Below are positions 49,801 through 60,082 of a stretch of DNA of 64,000 bases, in pieces. The notes beneath the pieces are model-generated. The model was not told where the DNA came from, did not search any database, and worked only from the letters and a program-made list of their open reading frames with translations. The stretch is taken from assembly GCA_017562135.1 (NCBI GenBank), contig QEYB01000841.1, positions 248,001 to 312,000 on the forward strand, in the 5' to 3' direction. The position numbers were made by a program, and so were the translations under genes. Source of the DNA: Dipylidium caninum (taxonomy: Eukaryota; Platyhelminthes; Cestoda; Cyclophyllidea; Dipylidiidae). Every line of letters begins with the position of its first letter. Positions within the stretch are counted from its first letter, which is position 1.

Positions 49801-49937
49801 AAATGAAACTTAAAAGGCGGCAAGAAAGGGAAGTAGAAAGCAGCCTCACCGGCACTTGTCGTCTGGGTCCCCAAGACAACGACGAGACTGAGAAATCGGC
49901 CGATAATCCAAGCTATTCGATACACCGCAGCGCGCAT
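28831..49937 (-). CDS. lev-10: LEV-10-like receptor-clustering protein: signal peptide, five CUB domains, LDLa, transmembrane segment
   Basis: Fourteen minus-strand exons, in transcript order: 49937-49850, 45785-45578, 42909-42572, 42506-42212, 38484-38225, 37201-36985, 36744-36416, 35866-35598, 34940-34640, 34551-34375, 33991-33871, 31632-31553, 30632-30495 and 29474-28831. All junctions are GT-AG with matching phases; they total 3465 bases (1154 residues). Exon 1 is a signal peptide (MRAAVYRIAW..., hydrophobic core FLSLVVVLG). CUB domains lie at about 40-207, 251-378, 398-575, 592-757 and 771-885; each keeps its four cysteines. An LDLa domain with six cysteines and DTSDE spans 897-941, and its last Cys codon is split by an intron. 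A membrane segment follows at about 950-972, then a basic stop-transfer and a 182-residue Ser/Pro/His-rich tail ending KISIV, a class I PDZ ligand. Five CUBs plus one LDLa is the architecture of C. elegans LEV-10, which clusters levamisole-sensitive acetylcholine receptors; Neto proteins have two CUBs. Orthology is inferred from architecture. The start at 49937 best fits the signal peptide; an in-frame ATG at 49964 precedes a possible acceptor. Confidence 0.9.
29920..30129 (-). repeat. Dispersed repeat family (ALEATF motif), copy C
   Basis: In the last intron of the LEV-10-like gene. It aligns imperfectly with 30215-30485 along most of its length, for instance GCCCCAAAATCAG, the CCACCTT block, CTCCTGTTGC and TTATGGGC. 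On the minus strand it reads GANALEATFLADFGA. Confidence 0.65.
30215..30485 (-). repeat. Dispersed repeat family (ALEATF motif), copy B
   Basis: Second, direct copy of the element at 29.92-30.13 kb, about 90 bases away and carrying roughly 60 extra bases. It ends about ten bases from the splice donor of the LDLa exon. On the minus strand it reads PGATALEATFPTEFGA. Confidence 0.65.
35061..35105 (-). pseudogene. Possible fossil or optional CUB micro-exon
   Basis: It lies between exons 8 and 9 of the LEV-10-like gene. A 45-base, phase-0 segment bounded by TATCAG and GTGAAC reads YREDFRADFIFKVVP, resembling the last strand of a CUB domain (compare QFRAFFKFLS at the end of CUB3). Exons 8 and 9 join perfectly without it, so it is probably a remnant, though it could be included in frame. 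Confidence 0.3.
37488..37505. promoter_or_regulatory. 18-bp spaced palindrome, variant (arm GTGACA)
   Basis: CGTCAC-N6-GTGACA in an intron of the LEV-10-like gene, one mismatch from the window consensus. The inner 16 bases, GTCACATATATGTGAC, are a perfect palindrome. Confidence 0.5.
39570..39591. repeat. CCGCCA hexanucleotide microsatellite
   Basis: Short tandem CCGCCA/CCACCG tract in an intron of the LEV-10-like gene. Confidence 0.8.
40761..40783. repeat. TCCA microsatellite
   Basis: Five to six TCCA units in the left inverted-repeat arm; the counterpart in the right arm is GGAT at 48577-48600. Confidence 0.9.
40992..41040. repeat. GCGAT pentanucleotide tandem array
   Basis: About nine perfect units in the left inverted-repeat arm. 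The right arm has only a few interrupted units at the same place, so the array expanded or contracted after duplication. Confidence 0.93.
41190..41380. repeat. Purine-rich low-complexity tract
   Basis: GA-rich sequence with a 10-base period (GAAGAGAGGA, 41211-41240), then GGGAT and GGCGA repeats. The pyrimidine complement appears in the right arm. Confidence 0.9.
41551..41591. repeat. GGA microsatellite
   Basis: Tandem GGA triplets in intron 4 of the LEV-10-like gene, just beyond the left inverted-repeat arm; the poly-Pro frame on the minus strand is an artefact. Confidence 0.9.
43370..44115 (+). mobile_element. Decayed mariner-family transposon, copy 2
   Basis: In intron 2 of the LEV-10-like gene and on the opposite strand to it. 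A frame at 43575-43808 reads TPFLHQIITFDKKLTLCDN, then GKSSSKWVGKN, matching the first catalytic block of mariner transposases (usually TGDEKWILYDN). Further along, in other frames, are ILLHDNAK near 43960 and a degraded YSPDLAPSDY-like block ending DYYLF near 44080. The D,D34D blocks are thus recognisable, but stops and frameshifts show it is dead. Copy 1 at 5.0-5.9 kb is a relative. Terminal repeats were not located. Confidence 0.78.
48577..48600. repeat. GGAT microsatellite
   Basis: Six GGAT units, the complement of the TCCA tract in the left arm. Confidence 0.9.
48801..48848 (+). other. G-rich tract, potential G-quadruplex
   Basis: Runs of GGGG separated by AT, TT or short spacers in the right inverted-repeat arm. 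The corresponding part of the left arm is the C-rich stretch near 40510-40560. Confidence 0.55.
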
Positions 49938-49948
49938 CTCCCCGTTAC

Positions 49949-49952
49949 ACTG
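49949..49952 (-). other. Splice or trans-splice acceptor before LEV-10-like start
   Basis: TTCTTTCAG on the minus strand puts the exon edge at 49949, 12 bases before the chosen ATG at 49937. It could be the 3' end of a 5'-leader intron or a spliced-leader addition site. Confidence 0.45.
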
Positions 49953-52652
49953 AAAGAATATCATCCCACATGATGATGTGAGTTGCAATGGTGTTCGCCT
50001 CGCTGACGGTTCATTTAAGGTCTGATGGATGTGATTCACAGTGGTCGTGGCAACAGAGACAGCATTAGTGTCTGCATCGGAGGCAATAGTAATAGCAGCA
50101 GCAGCAGTAGTAGAAACAGCGGTGGCAACACCAGAAGCAGTATTTGTTCCGCTCTCTCGCCCGCTCCCGCTCCCGCTCGCTCTCTCAAACGCCGAACGGA
50201 CACTGGGGAGTCCGCTGATTGGCTCTCCCCATTCGCCCACGTAGTCCAATTTTACTGGACACAACTGAATCAGATGTGTACGTACAAATAGCGCGCGTTT
50301 GTGCCTCCCAATTCATAGTTTGCACGGCCTGATTGACGGCGATAGGCTCCAAGCCACCGAGGCCGAGTCTCGACGACGGGGAATGAATTGTCCAACTTTT
50401 CACCTCATCCCACCCTTTTTGTCCTATTCTTTCATTTGAATGTGAAATTTGTTGACACCACTTCCACCCACTCACCCCGTTCATTGCTAGTAGGCAGTCT
50501 GTTACATAAAAATTCGGCCATTTAAATCCTCTTTCACCCAACTGAGTTCCCATGATGTGGCTTTTCTTGGTTTTTGCCCCATTTGCTAGAATTTTTGTGC
50601 ATTTGAACTAGCCATTCCATTAGCTATCATCTCTCTGGGATATCCACTTCAAAGTGTGCTTTTTAATGTGCTTTTTCTCGAAAACATTGCCTTTTTACAT
50701 TCTCAGCCGAAACACCCTTTGAAGTTGTAGCAGCCTCACCATCCCGTGGTGGAAGGGTGGCCCCCTTTATTGTCCATTCTTTTGTTCCCCAGTGATTCAG
50801 CTCATGAGGTTGGAGTTACCCCAGTGTCTGTTAAACGCTCCCAGACTCCAAACTCAGGCCGCCACCACCACCACCGCCATCGCCAGCGCCAGCGCCACAG
50901 CGACTAACACCCTCTCCACTGCACCAAAGGGGAAAAGCGTCGAAATTTGCATAGAATTCAAAGTAATAATGACTTGGCACCGTCACGCAACGTCAATCTC
51001 ATTACAGAGGGAATGGAGGTTGCGTTATGATCCAAAGTGAATTGTAGCTTCCGAAATTGGCTTTATAGAGGAAATTATCCAAAATTTGGCCCAGCTCGAA
51101 AGTCTACAAGTCCGCCATCTCATAAGGAATGGTGAAATTCAGAGAGAGGGACAATTGTCAGCCTGCGAAACAAGTAATCCCAATTGCCTGACCTCCTACT
51201 TCGGTTGCAAATAGTTGATGGATCGGTGAAAGGCAAGGGAGGAAGGCACTTGGTCGTAAATCCAGGCGAGAAGACTCAAGAACCTTACACTTCTCCATCG
51301 ACTCTCCAATTATCTTGACTTTTATTTTCACCTTTCTTCATTTCATTCCTCTTCTCCTATTTTTTACGTGTTTAGTCTATCCTCTTTCTCGGTCTTTATG
51401 GTTACCATGTGCGGACGCATTTCGCCCCTTTTTTACTTTTTTTCTCCCAGTGCAAGGACCCGAGTCCCATGTCTGGATTGGCCTCTTTTTAAATCACGTA
51501 CAATGCACTTTAACATTTGCTCTCTAACTAAACTGGTCTAACGGCGGTATGTTCTAAGCCGACACTGTTCGGGGAGTTGAACTGCCTCTTCGAGTTGGCC
51601 CGGAGAAACGGACATTCAACTGTCCATCGCCTTAGTGGACACTTGATTTCTATTTCCCGTGATACGGCAATAAATCGCCCTTGGAAGACTCCCTTTTCGG
51701 CTGAAGAGAGGATCGAATGGCGGTACAAGCGAAGGGATACTGGACTGAACCATGCAGGGTCGCTCGTATGGACACCATTAAAATAGAAACACAATCAGTA
51801 CATTTTAAGCCGCTGTTCCAACTTATGCGGTTTATTCGATCCTTCCTTTGGCATTACGTAGGGATTGCGTACTGGTGTGCTGGCCAGGCCCGGAAACAGA
51901 CGTTGTCCATACGCGGGCATAAACGCGGCACGTTGGGCGGAGGATAAAAGAGGTGCGGAGGAATCAACTACCACTAGATTTTCCAGACAGACCATCACTT
52001 TCCACCCCCAAAACGTCCATATTTTGTTTACACCTTTCCTGGGACATTTTCTTTGCAAGCTCAACTTTATTCGCCTTCTCCCTCATCGAAGCCCCTCATT
52101 CGCCAATAGTGTGGCGACTCATTCGCCTGGAAGGTGGTGATTTGGCCTCCACTTCGCCGTCACACATAAGTTACCCAAATTCCCTGCCGATAAATCCCCA
52201 TTTTTGAGGGTTTAGTTCATTGGTTTAATGAAAGTGTGGGTTAATATTTAGTGAGGGGGTTAGTGATGACTTGCCTTAAGCCCCAATATCCCCCTTGGCA
52301 CGATTCCATGCTTCCTGAGAAGAAGAAGACTGTCCCATTATTTAGAGATTGTGATTATGTCTCCACATCTCAGTGTGAGCATTAGGATTTCTTCTTAATC
52401 TCGCCCTAAAACTTATCCACTTGTCACTATTCGGCTGTTGCAAAATCCTACCCGGAACACATCGACTTATCGTTGAGGCGAAGTCAGCCACAATGGCGGT
52501 CAGAAAAGAGGCAAATGCGATGCTTTAATCCCCGCGATAACCTTCACAAGTTTATGTTATTGTCCTGAGGGTTCCTGAAATTTGTTAGTCAAAAGTGGAG
52601 TTTGTAAAAATTGGTAAAAACACGGGCGTCACATATGTGTGACGAAGCAGAA
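49953..52652. other. Intergenic region upstream of LEV-10-like gene
   Basis: Expected promoter region of the LEV-10-like gene and downstream flank of SLC13. It contains GCA (50092-50112), CTCCCG (50158-50184) and CCA/CGC (50860-50898) simple repeats. Frames here on both strands are low complexity or short, and no exon is supported. Confidence 0.5.
52627..52644. promoter_or_regulatory. 18-bp spaced palindrome, perfect arms, at the SLC13 3' end
   Basis: CGTCAC-ATATGT-GTGACG. It sits 9 bases beyond the SLC13 poly-A signal in transcript direction, where cleavage would be expected. The seven-base arms CGTCACA/TGTGACG can form a hairpin. Confidence 0.55.
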
Positions 52653-52658
52653 TTTATT
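52653..52658 (-). terminator. Poly-A signal AATAAA for SLC13 gene
   Basis: Canonical hexamer on the minus strand, about 84 bases past the stop codon at 52742. Confidence 0.7.
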
Positions 52659-52741
52659 GGACTGATTCCACTACCTGACTATTCATGGTTACTGGCGCAG
52701 AGGAGGAAACGCTCCCGTTGATTCGTCGCCAGTTGCATTTT

Positions 52742-55700
52742 TCAACGAGTGTAGGTTATATTGAGGGCCCAGTGGGGAACCGTGTCCAAACCAAATAGAC
52801 GAACCCCGTAGGTCATGGTGCACACAGTCACAACGAATTGTGCCACACAGTTGAGGATGAATCCAGTTTTCATCTAAATCAACAAAAAAGTGGACTTAAT
52901 TTTAACTTTTCCGGCCCCTGATACCAAAACAAAATGCGCTCTGGATTAGTAGAAGTTGACACTGGTCCACTGCTGCCTGGATTCTCTCTCCCGACCGCTT
53001 CCTCGCACACGGGGGCCGCCTAATTTCAACTTAGCCGTTCACTGCCACGAAAGTACACTCCAGCCCAGAAAGTTAACTCATTGTCTATGCCCAGATTATT
53101 GCGGGAGCAGATGGAGCAGGCGATATTCCCGTGAGCACATCACCCAACAACGAGGTTGCGCTAAAGCCACACATGCCTTTGAGTTCAGTAGAAGTTGATT
53201 TTCGAACCTCTGGTGATGAGATTGAGGTGCTCATATGAGAAGGCTTTGCAGGACACTTTCTGAGGTACCTAAACTCTCTTTAGAAGCATGTAGTGTCTTC
53301 AAGAGACTGAATTTCCCACCATCCACCAAAGTGGACATGAAATCTCCGTCCCTCTCCCATTCGGGAATTGCAAAACCCTCATTTGGAATAAACTGCGCTC
53401 CCTTCACACACCACCGCTTTGTCTGGCGGCGCATTCCAGCCTGCCTGACTCAACCGACTCATGACATGCTCGGGCGATTATGCTGCCTAAACAGGAAAGT
53501 CGCCCGTTTTAGTCCATCTTTGGCTAAAATTTCCTTCCCCACTCAAACGTCTCTTGAAATCGATTCTGCGATGATCCAGTCAGAAAAGAATTGGTGCGTC
53601 GCTGTGGGGACTCCTTAAGGGTTCAACTTACCATATCAAAGAGTCTGACCCGACCTTTGGCAAAGATAATTGCATTCGGCGGAGTAGCAGCGGGCAAAAT
53701 GAAGGCCAATGAGGTTGCAAGGACAAGTGGCAGTGTGAGACAAAGGGGATGAATCGCCACTTTATCAGCCTGTGGAAAAGGAGTGAGAGAGAATGAAAGT
53801 AGCACCCTGACGCTACGAGCGCCGGCCGCCTGCCCTTAGCCTTCGAAAGTGAAGGTCACAGGAGTTGAGAGCCGACCGCCATTGGCTGGGAGGAGGGAAG
53901 CGGATCCACTTACAAGTTCAAACATTATTGGAGTGAGGATGGTAATAGTGGCGGTGTTGGAGACCATCTCGGTCAGGAAAGAGCACGTAATGGTGAGGAG
54001 GTAGACAAGAGCGAACTGGGGCAGAGCATTTAATCCTACCAGGCGACTGCTGATGAGCGACGAAAGTCCAGACGACTGGAATGGAGGAAGGCGGAGAATT
54101 AACGAGGCGACATGTCTCCTACTCCCCATCTACACCACCTGCGTTTCATGTCGGAGCGAGGTGTTTACCTCGTACCCCCTAAACGGTCATCATTATCAGG
54201 CTGTCCTTTTGGTAGGGGGATTAAAATCTCCAACATCGCCGCTAGTGGCCACGTGGTAGCTGCCATCACTTTGTGAATTAACGCAGTTAATGTCACTGAA
54301 GCGGCAAGAGGCAAGACAGTCGCCTATCACTCCGAGAAATGCGACATGGGTTTATTTTAGGGTGAAAAAGGCGATTGCCAAACCTACCGTTACTATTTTA
54401 GAGAGAGCAAATCCCCCGCCGATTAGGAGAATGACGCCCCAAGCACACTTCGTTTCCGCCACTGACCAGGGCAGAAGCGGTTGATTTATCCTGGCGAGAA
54501 CTTCCTTGCCTAGAGACATGGGGTGGAGGACACTCGATTAGGTCGGTGTTATGGGAAAATACGAAATAACTTCCTACTGACGTGTTTCGTCTGAACGAGT
54601 ACGCAGTTTGAAAGGGTTGTTGTAGGGTAGAACCATGGCAAGGAATGCCACCAACACAATTGGCTGTGTGTCTCCCACATAACTGAAAAAGGAATGAAAG
54701 CAGAATGGGAGTAAGAATGGAGATGTCATGGATTAGGTGGAGGTCCTTGGGGGACTGAAATCTGAGACGCACTGAATAATTCGGCCTTTTGAATTGGTTT
54801 TCGTGGGCATGAAGTATGACCATCCGGGAACACCTGGTTCCCTGGCTATCCACATGAAAACCACAGCGATGAATAAGACGAGAACGGTGCCTTCGGCCCA
54901 TCTAAAATCCAGTAGAAGAGAAAAACATCCGGCCGCTTTGGCTGAACTCATCAATAAGTTTGCACTTACCTCGTCACGCATGTGTGACGGGTGTTATTTT
55001 ATTCAATTTCAACGTCAAATTCTCGAGGCGAGTGTGTACAAAAAACTCGAAATTTAAGTGTTCAACTTTTTTTCCATCAAGGCTTATCTTGGAGATAAAA
55101 CTGGTAATAAAAAACATTTGCGATTTTCCAAGACCACCTCTGCGTAGAAAATGGCCTCTTCCTTGTTGCATACCCACACAACCCCTTCTCATTAATCATA
55201 TTTCTAATGACGTTGTCATGCCAACGAAATATAAATGATGTTCGTGGTAATTTAAAGTACTAATTTAAGTTTGACCGAGTTACTTTTCCCAACGTGGAAA
55301 TTTTCTGTCCTTCCGGAAGAGTGTCAAACCGAAAGTGCGTCTCTTTAAACAACGCGGTGCAAGTCAGGTTGACAGGTGGGGAATGAACCTACGTCATGGC
55401 TCCAATGACCTGCTCCTCCTCCTTCACAATCTTATGCACTATTTCCGAGAGCGAGATGTCCGTCTGCTCTGGTCTCTCCTCCCAGTCGTCCTCGATTCCG
55501 TCTGCGGTGACTTCCTCGTCATTCGACCAGTAGGTCGTCTTGGAATTATTGCTTCGACAACTGAAGAGTTGTCTACAGCACACATGGGGTTTCCATGACG
55601 GGAGGAATGGGGTGTAAAGGCATTTAGGTGGGCACGAAAACTCCTACCTTGGTCCGAGGTAAATGAGGCAGATGATGAACCAGATGCAGAAGAGGATGAA

Positions 55701-57873
55701 GACTGAGATGGGGAAAGCGTAGGCCATCCATGAGCCGAAATTCAAGCCTGTCTCACTCCCGTATACACTGCAATGGACAGGAGTTGGTGAGTAGCGGATA
55801 ACCGATGGTAACGAGATGCTCAAAATGCCTTGTCCAACCCACTCGTCATCCTCATTATTGCAGTTGACAATTATGTCATTGCGGATTGTAAGTGACAATG
55901 AAAATTCGAAATTTTTACCGAAAAATATGACTTTATTTAATGAGGTATTGTCCAATTTTGTGGATGTCATTTGTCATCATTCAGACGTGTCACAGTTCCA
56001 AGTTAGTAAAACTTGTGACCTTTGCCCCCAAAAAAACAGATTCAAGTGTGATTTGACATAGTTGACGTCACTCAAAAATTTCCCACTTGAGAAGTTCTAC
56101 GTGGAACGATGAAGTAAATTGCAGTCTAAAGGCGTAGGTCACGGCTACATGGCGGAGGTTTCAAGACATCCCAACGCAGATTCAACAGTTGTTGGCGAGG
56201 GACTAGCGATGTGCTAGGCTGTGCATTACCATGGTAGGGAACAACATTCTCACAATTTGCCACTTCTGGCCGCATTGCTTGAATTGCATCGCTCAGTTTG
56301 ACAATTTGTTGAACGTATATGTTTGACGTGACTGTTTGGCTGTTTGACGAAAGTTAAAAATAAAGAACTCCAGCAAAAATCCTAACAGACCGACAGCATA
56401 ATCCTTCCCATGGGGTGAATCTCTGTCCTTGACGTCGTCTGGGCTGGTTCATCCTGCATCACCCACGGTATCTCTCAGTCAACGTTGTTTCAAACAATCC
56501 ACATTTCGACGCCAGTAATTAGTATTTCCACGAATGGATCAACTTCGTTGCCTTTCAGATGTGAACTGCAAGTGCTAATGTTTTGCAACAAATAAAATTC
56601 CTTGAGCTGGCGAGGGATCCACAGATCAAGTTTCCCTTTTTTTTCACTGCATGTATGTGATTCGCAGCTGAGCTTCTCTGCAACATCGCACGCATTGTGC
56701 TGTGACGATCTGCTTCGACGACGGCCTCAATCGCCGCGGGTCTCGCCGTCTTCAGCTGGACGGGCGGTCAAATCGTCGAGTATTTCTCATTGACAAAATC
56801 CACCATTTGTCGACACTGCTCCCGTTTTTCAAGGCTCCATCCTTTCGATGCAGATTTTGCCAAATACAATAAGGTGTACGAACTTCTATTATAAATGTAG
56901 ATGAAAACAAAAGTAAAAAACGAAACGGTCTAATCTTTTGCTAAATAAAAGGTATAAGTCAAAAAGATAAGAAAAACATATGGTTTGAGTACTTTGAATA
57001 CGTCAACGAAACAAAAGAAAAACGTAAAATGCATCGGTCAGCAAAATTCGCAATCACTGAGTTGCCAGCACAACAGATGTGCTCTTAATTTCGGGCGCCT
57101 GTTCAGGTGTTCATAAAACAAGACGGAGGGAGACGAGCATTCCTCTCTCTACCCACAGCGCCTCCCTCCCACTCTCCCCTCTCCCCTCCAAAAAAGGTGA
57201 CATTTAATGTCGGGATTAGAATGAGAAATGGCCTTACTCGGTGAGAAGGTTGTAGACGACGAGATTTGTCGGTGTCCCCGTCAATGTGCCCATACCACCG
57301 CAACTGGCCGAGTAGCAGACACTGAGACTGAGACCGACACCAAACCGCTGCCATTTCGACCGATTTGGCGACACGTCGGAGGCCTCGCCTTCACTCCTGA
57401 CAGTAAAATTTTTTTTAATGTCCTATCCCAAATGCCGACTGGTCACTTTAATAAAAGGTTATTCGTTAAATGTCCCTGCGGAGTTATGCCATAACCGTTT
57501 TACTGTGTATAGTCGTTTAGTCTTACGGTAGGGTAAAAAGGCCTTTTTTGCCTCTCGTCCCAAAAACCGTCAACGGAGAAGTGGACAGGAGTTTAAAATG
57601 GGATGGGTTGGGTTGGAATCTGCAAGTTGAAGTCCTCCACCGGAGACAGCAGCAGGAGCAACAACAGTGGTAACACGCAAAACCAATGTACCGGAGGAAA
57701 AATTGTCGCATGCGGTTTTTTAAGAGAAAACCACCAAACGACTGTGGCATGGGAGTGGGTGAATCAGCACGGATTCAATGTGGCCTGTGAATTTCACGGC
57801 TATTTTCCACTTGCTTTGACCCCTGAGCCCGACGGCGCCGTCTCCGCTGCAATCAACTGACGCCGTTCCTAAT

Positions 57874-57904
<31 letters not shown>

Positions 57905-60041
57905 TCGGGTGAGCGATTGAGGGTATCTCTTATTTTGGATCGGCCAAACATCCATCATAGAGGAAAAGTTGCTTTTTCCTTCCCGACTGCCGACCTTGGC
58001 GACAGGCAGGAAGGAGAGTGGACATAATACAATCCCTAGAAATGCCGCCAGAGTATTTTTAATGCCTCTCAGTCCACCTACCGCAGGTAATTCCAAGTGC
58101 TCTGCCCAGATTGGTGGACGTCTGAATAGGATACTTACTTATTTGAACCGTCTATCCTCGTCCTCGAGTGTTCCAGTTCTGCAATGGAGGTAACACTTAG
58201 ATGGCGTCCACTCGCGATGAGGAAACCGTGCTTGGATGAAGAGACACTCACTCAAAGCCACCTCGTCAATCCTCTTAACCAACGTCTCCGTTATCGTCAC
58301 CATCAGGAGTGTTGTCGCACTGTTGCTCATCCACAGTGACAGAAACCAGGTGGGAATCATCACCCCAAGAATAATTCTAGAAGCGAGGAAAGAGGACACT
58401 TAATGCGACCTCCCAATTCGCGGCTGACTCCCACTTAAGAGCGTGGCATGGACTAAGAAAAGTGAACTTTGGACTCTTCATCGCATCACCCACGAGTGCC
58501 ATTTTAACCCAGCACTGCATGGAACAGGTGGTTGAAAATACAGAGGCCTTCGTTCAAGTTCGTCCATTCAAGTGGTAGCTTCGACTCCTGACACTATGTA
58601 GGGCTCCCAATCTTCTGGTGGAAGCTCTCCCATCCTACTTACAGCCGTGGATCGCCGCCCATTAGCTTGAGACAGTACATGACAAGTCGTCGATGCAGGT
58701 TGCAATGCTCTGCGGCGCCGGCGAGGAACATGCTCGCGATGAAGAGGAAATTGGACGTCTAAGGAGGAAAAAAAGGAGAAAAAGATTCGCACGGCTGTTG
58801 CGAGGCTAGAGGCTTCGACAAGCTCTCCGAGCTGAAAGGAAAAGGCCTAGAACGGAGGATATTAAGATTTTGTGTTTCTTTGAGTGTCACGGTTGGTTGA
58901 ATTCCCTCCGTCAGTAGGGGTGATGACGCAAACCCTCATCGAATAGTCCTCTAATTTCCCTCCTATGATCTCGAGGGAAAAGGGACATAACGCGTTGTCC
59001 ACTCCTTTAATTGTGCTCACAGTGGTAGCAACATGTGTAGACAATTTGAGATAATAAAATCAACAATTGTAAATGGGAAGAACGGTGTTAAATGTGATTT
59101 TTTGCCCTTTCATCCCCCCCGTGGTCCTTCCCCCACCCACCACCCCCATCCCGCCGCGGTCCACCGGTCCACACACACGCACACACAGACGTGTTTTCAA
59201 CTCCTCCGTTCGACTCGATATAATCGCAGCTATCATGCGGCGGCTGGTGATAACATCGAGTGTGTTTGCGCAGCAGGATAGAGGTGAGAAAATCAGGGGA
59301 CGTCACAATTATGTGACGCCAATAGTAATGCTTTTTAGTTGACCTCCCCCACCCCAAACGGGCTAATCTATGGCATAACAAACAGGAAAAATGAATAAAT
59401 GAGGAAGTGAAGTGGTGAGGTAGTGAATGAAGGGATTCGAAGTCCCGAGGCAGAGGCTTACAGGCAAATATTCTCGCGAGAGAGTGACCGACGTCTGCAG
59501 ACCCATGAGAGGTCCGACAAACATCGGCAGTATGGCAGTTGCGTAGAGCGGAACCACTCCCGTTATCCAGTATCCGCTCATCCACAGAAGAATGTACGCG
59601 CTTTTCGTCACCTTCGTAGAGAAAAACGGCGAGACATGGGCAAAATTACTTATTGTGAGATGATTTTTGACACAAGTTTGAGAAAACACTCATGCCTTTT
59701 GTCTTCTCACGGCTGCGTCAAGTGGATTAATATCAGTAACTTAATATCCAAGCCCCAAATGTCCCCAACATGGCATCTCCTAGGCTTCTACAGTGGTGCA
59801 GCTTTAGTTAGAGGATTCTTTACGATCTTGTCGCAGCACCCGTCAAATTTTAGTCACGACGGGGTACACGACGCGAAGGTGAAGAATCTCCACAGAACGC
59901 TTAGGCTGAACTCACCTTGGTCGCGTTAATCAAGACGATTGGAAGGAGGGCGATGGGGTAAAGGAACACGAATAGGTAGCGGAAGTAGTAGATCAGGATC
60001 ACCAGACACCCTGGCAGGTCCTCGAGGGTGAGTAGTCTCAT
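52742..60041 (-). CDS. slc13: SLC13-family sodium-coupled dicarboxylate/citrate or sulfate cotransporter
   Basis: Fourteen minus-strand exons in transcript order: 60041-59916, 59611-59462, 58758-58643, 58376-58252, 58178-58139, 57327-57238, 55767-55648, 55572-55393, 54901-54773, 54682-54582, 54509-54388, 54075-53914, 53769-53632 and 52873-52742 (stop TGA). Phases agree at every junction, giving 1731 bases and 576 residues, normal for SLC13 (NaDC/NaCT/NaS, Drosophila INDY). Family landmarks in order: YWITGVVPLYATAILP; FIASMFLAGAAEHCNLHRR; the first sodium motif as SNS at 148-150 (usually SNT); ASCGGMGTLTGTPTN; FGSWMAYAFP; an acidic cytoplasmic loop; LLIGGGFALSKI; the second motif SNT at 472-474 in EMVSNTATITIL; and the signature SLAFILPAATPPNAIIF. 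The protein should be a plasma-membrane elevator-type transporter of the gut, tegument or excretory epithelium; the substrate cannot be told from sequence. The start at 60041 gives a short cytoplasmic N-terminus before the first membrane helix. A leader segment reaches an acceptor at about 60082. Exon 5 is only 40 bases. The exon 6 start (57327 or 57321) and exon 11 donor (54388 or 54394) are slightly uncertain. Confidence 0.94.
54972..54989. promoter_or_regulatory. 18-bp spaced palindrome, perfect arms
   Basis: CGTCAC-GCATGT-GTGACG, about 70 bases upstream (transcript sense) of SLC13 exon 9, in intron 8. Confidence 0.55.
57874..57904. repeat. CT/GT compound microsatellite
   Basis: CT units followed by GT units in an intron of the SLC13 gene. 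Confidence 0.9.
59301..59318. promoter_or_regulatory. 18-bp spaced palindrome, perfect arms
   Basis: CGTCAC-AATTAT-GTGACG in SLC13 intron 2. The arms can extend by pairing to the flanking G and C, giving a clear potential hairpin. Confidence 0.55.
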
Positions 60042-60082
60042 TGCCTCCTGCCTTGTCTTCTTATCCAAGAGGATTGGAGCTG

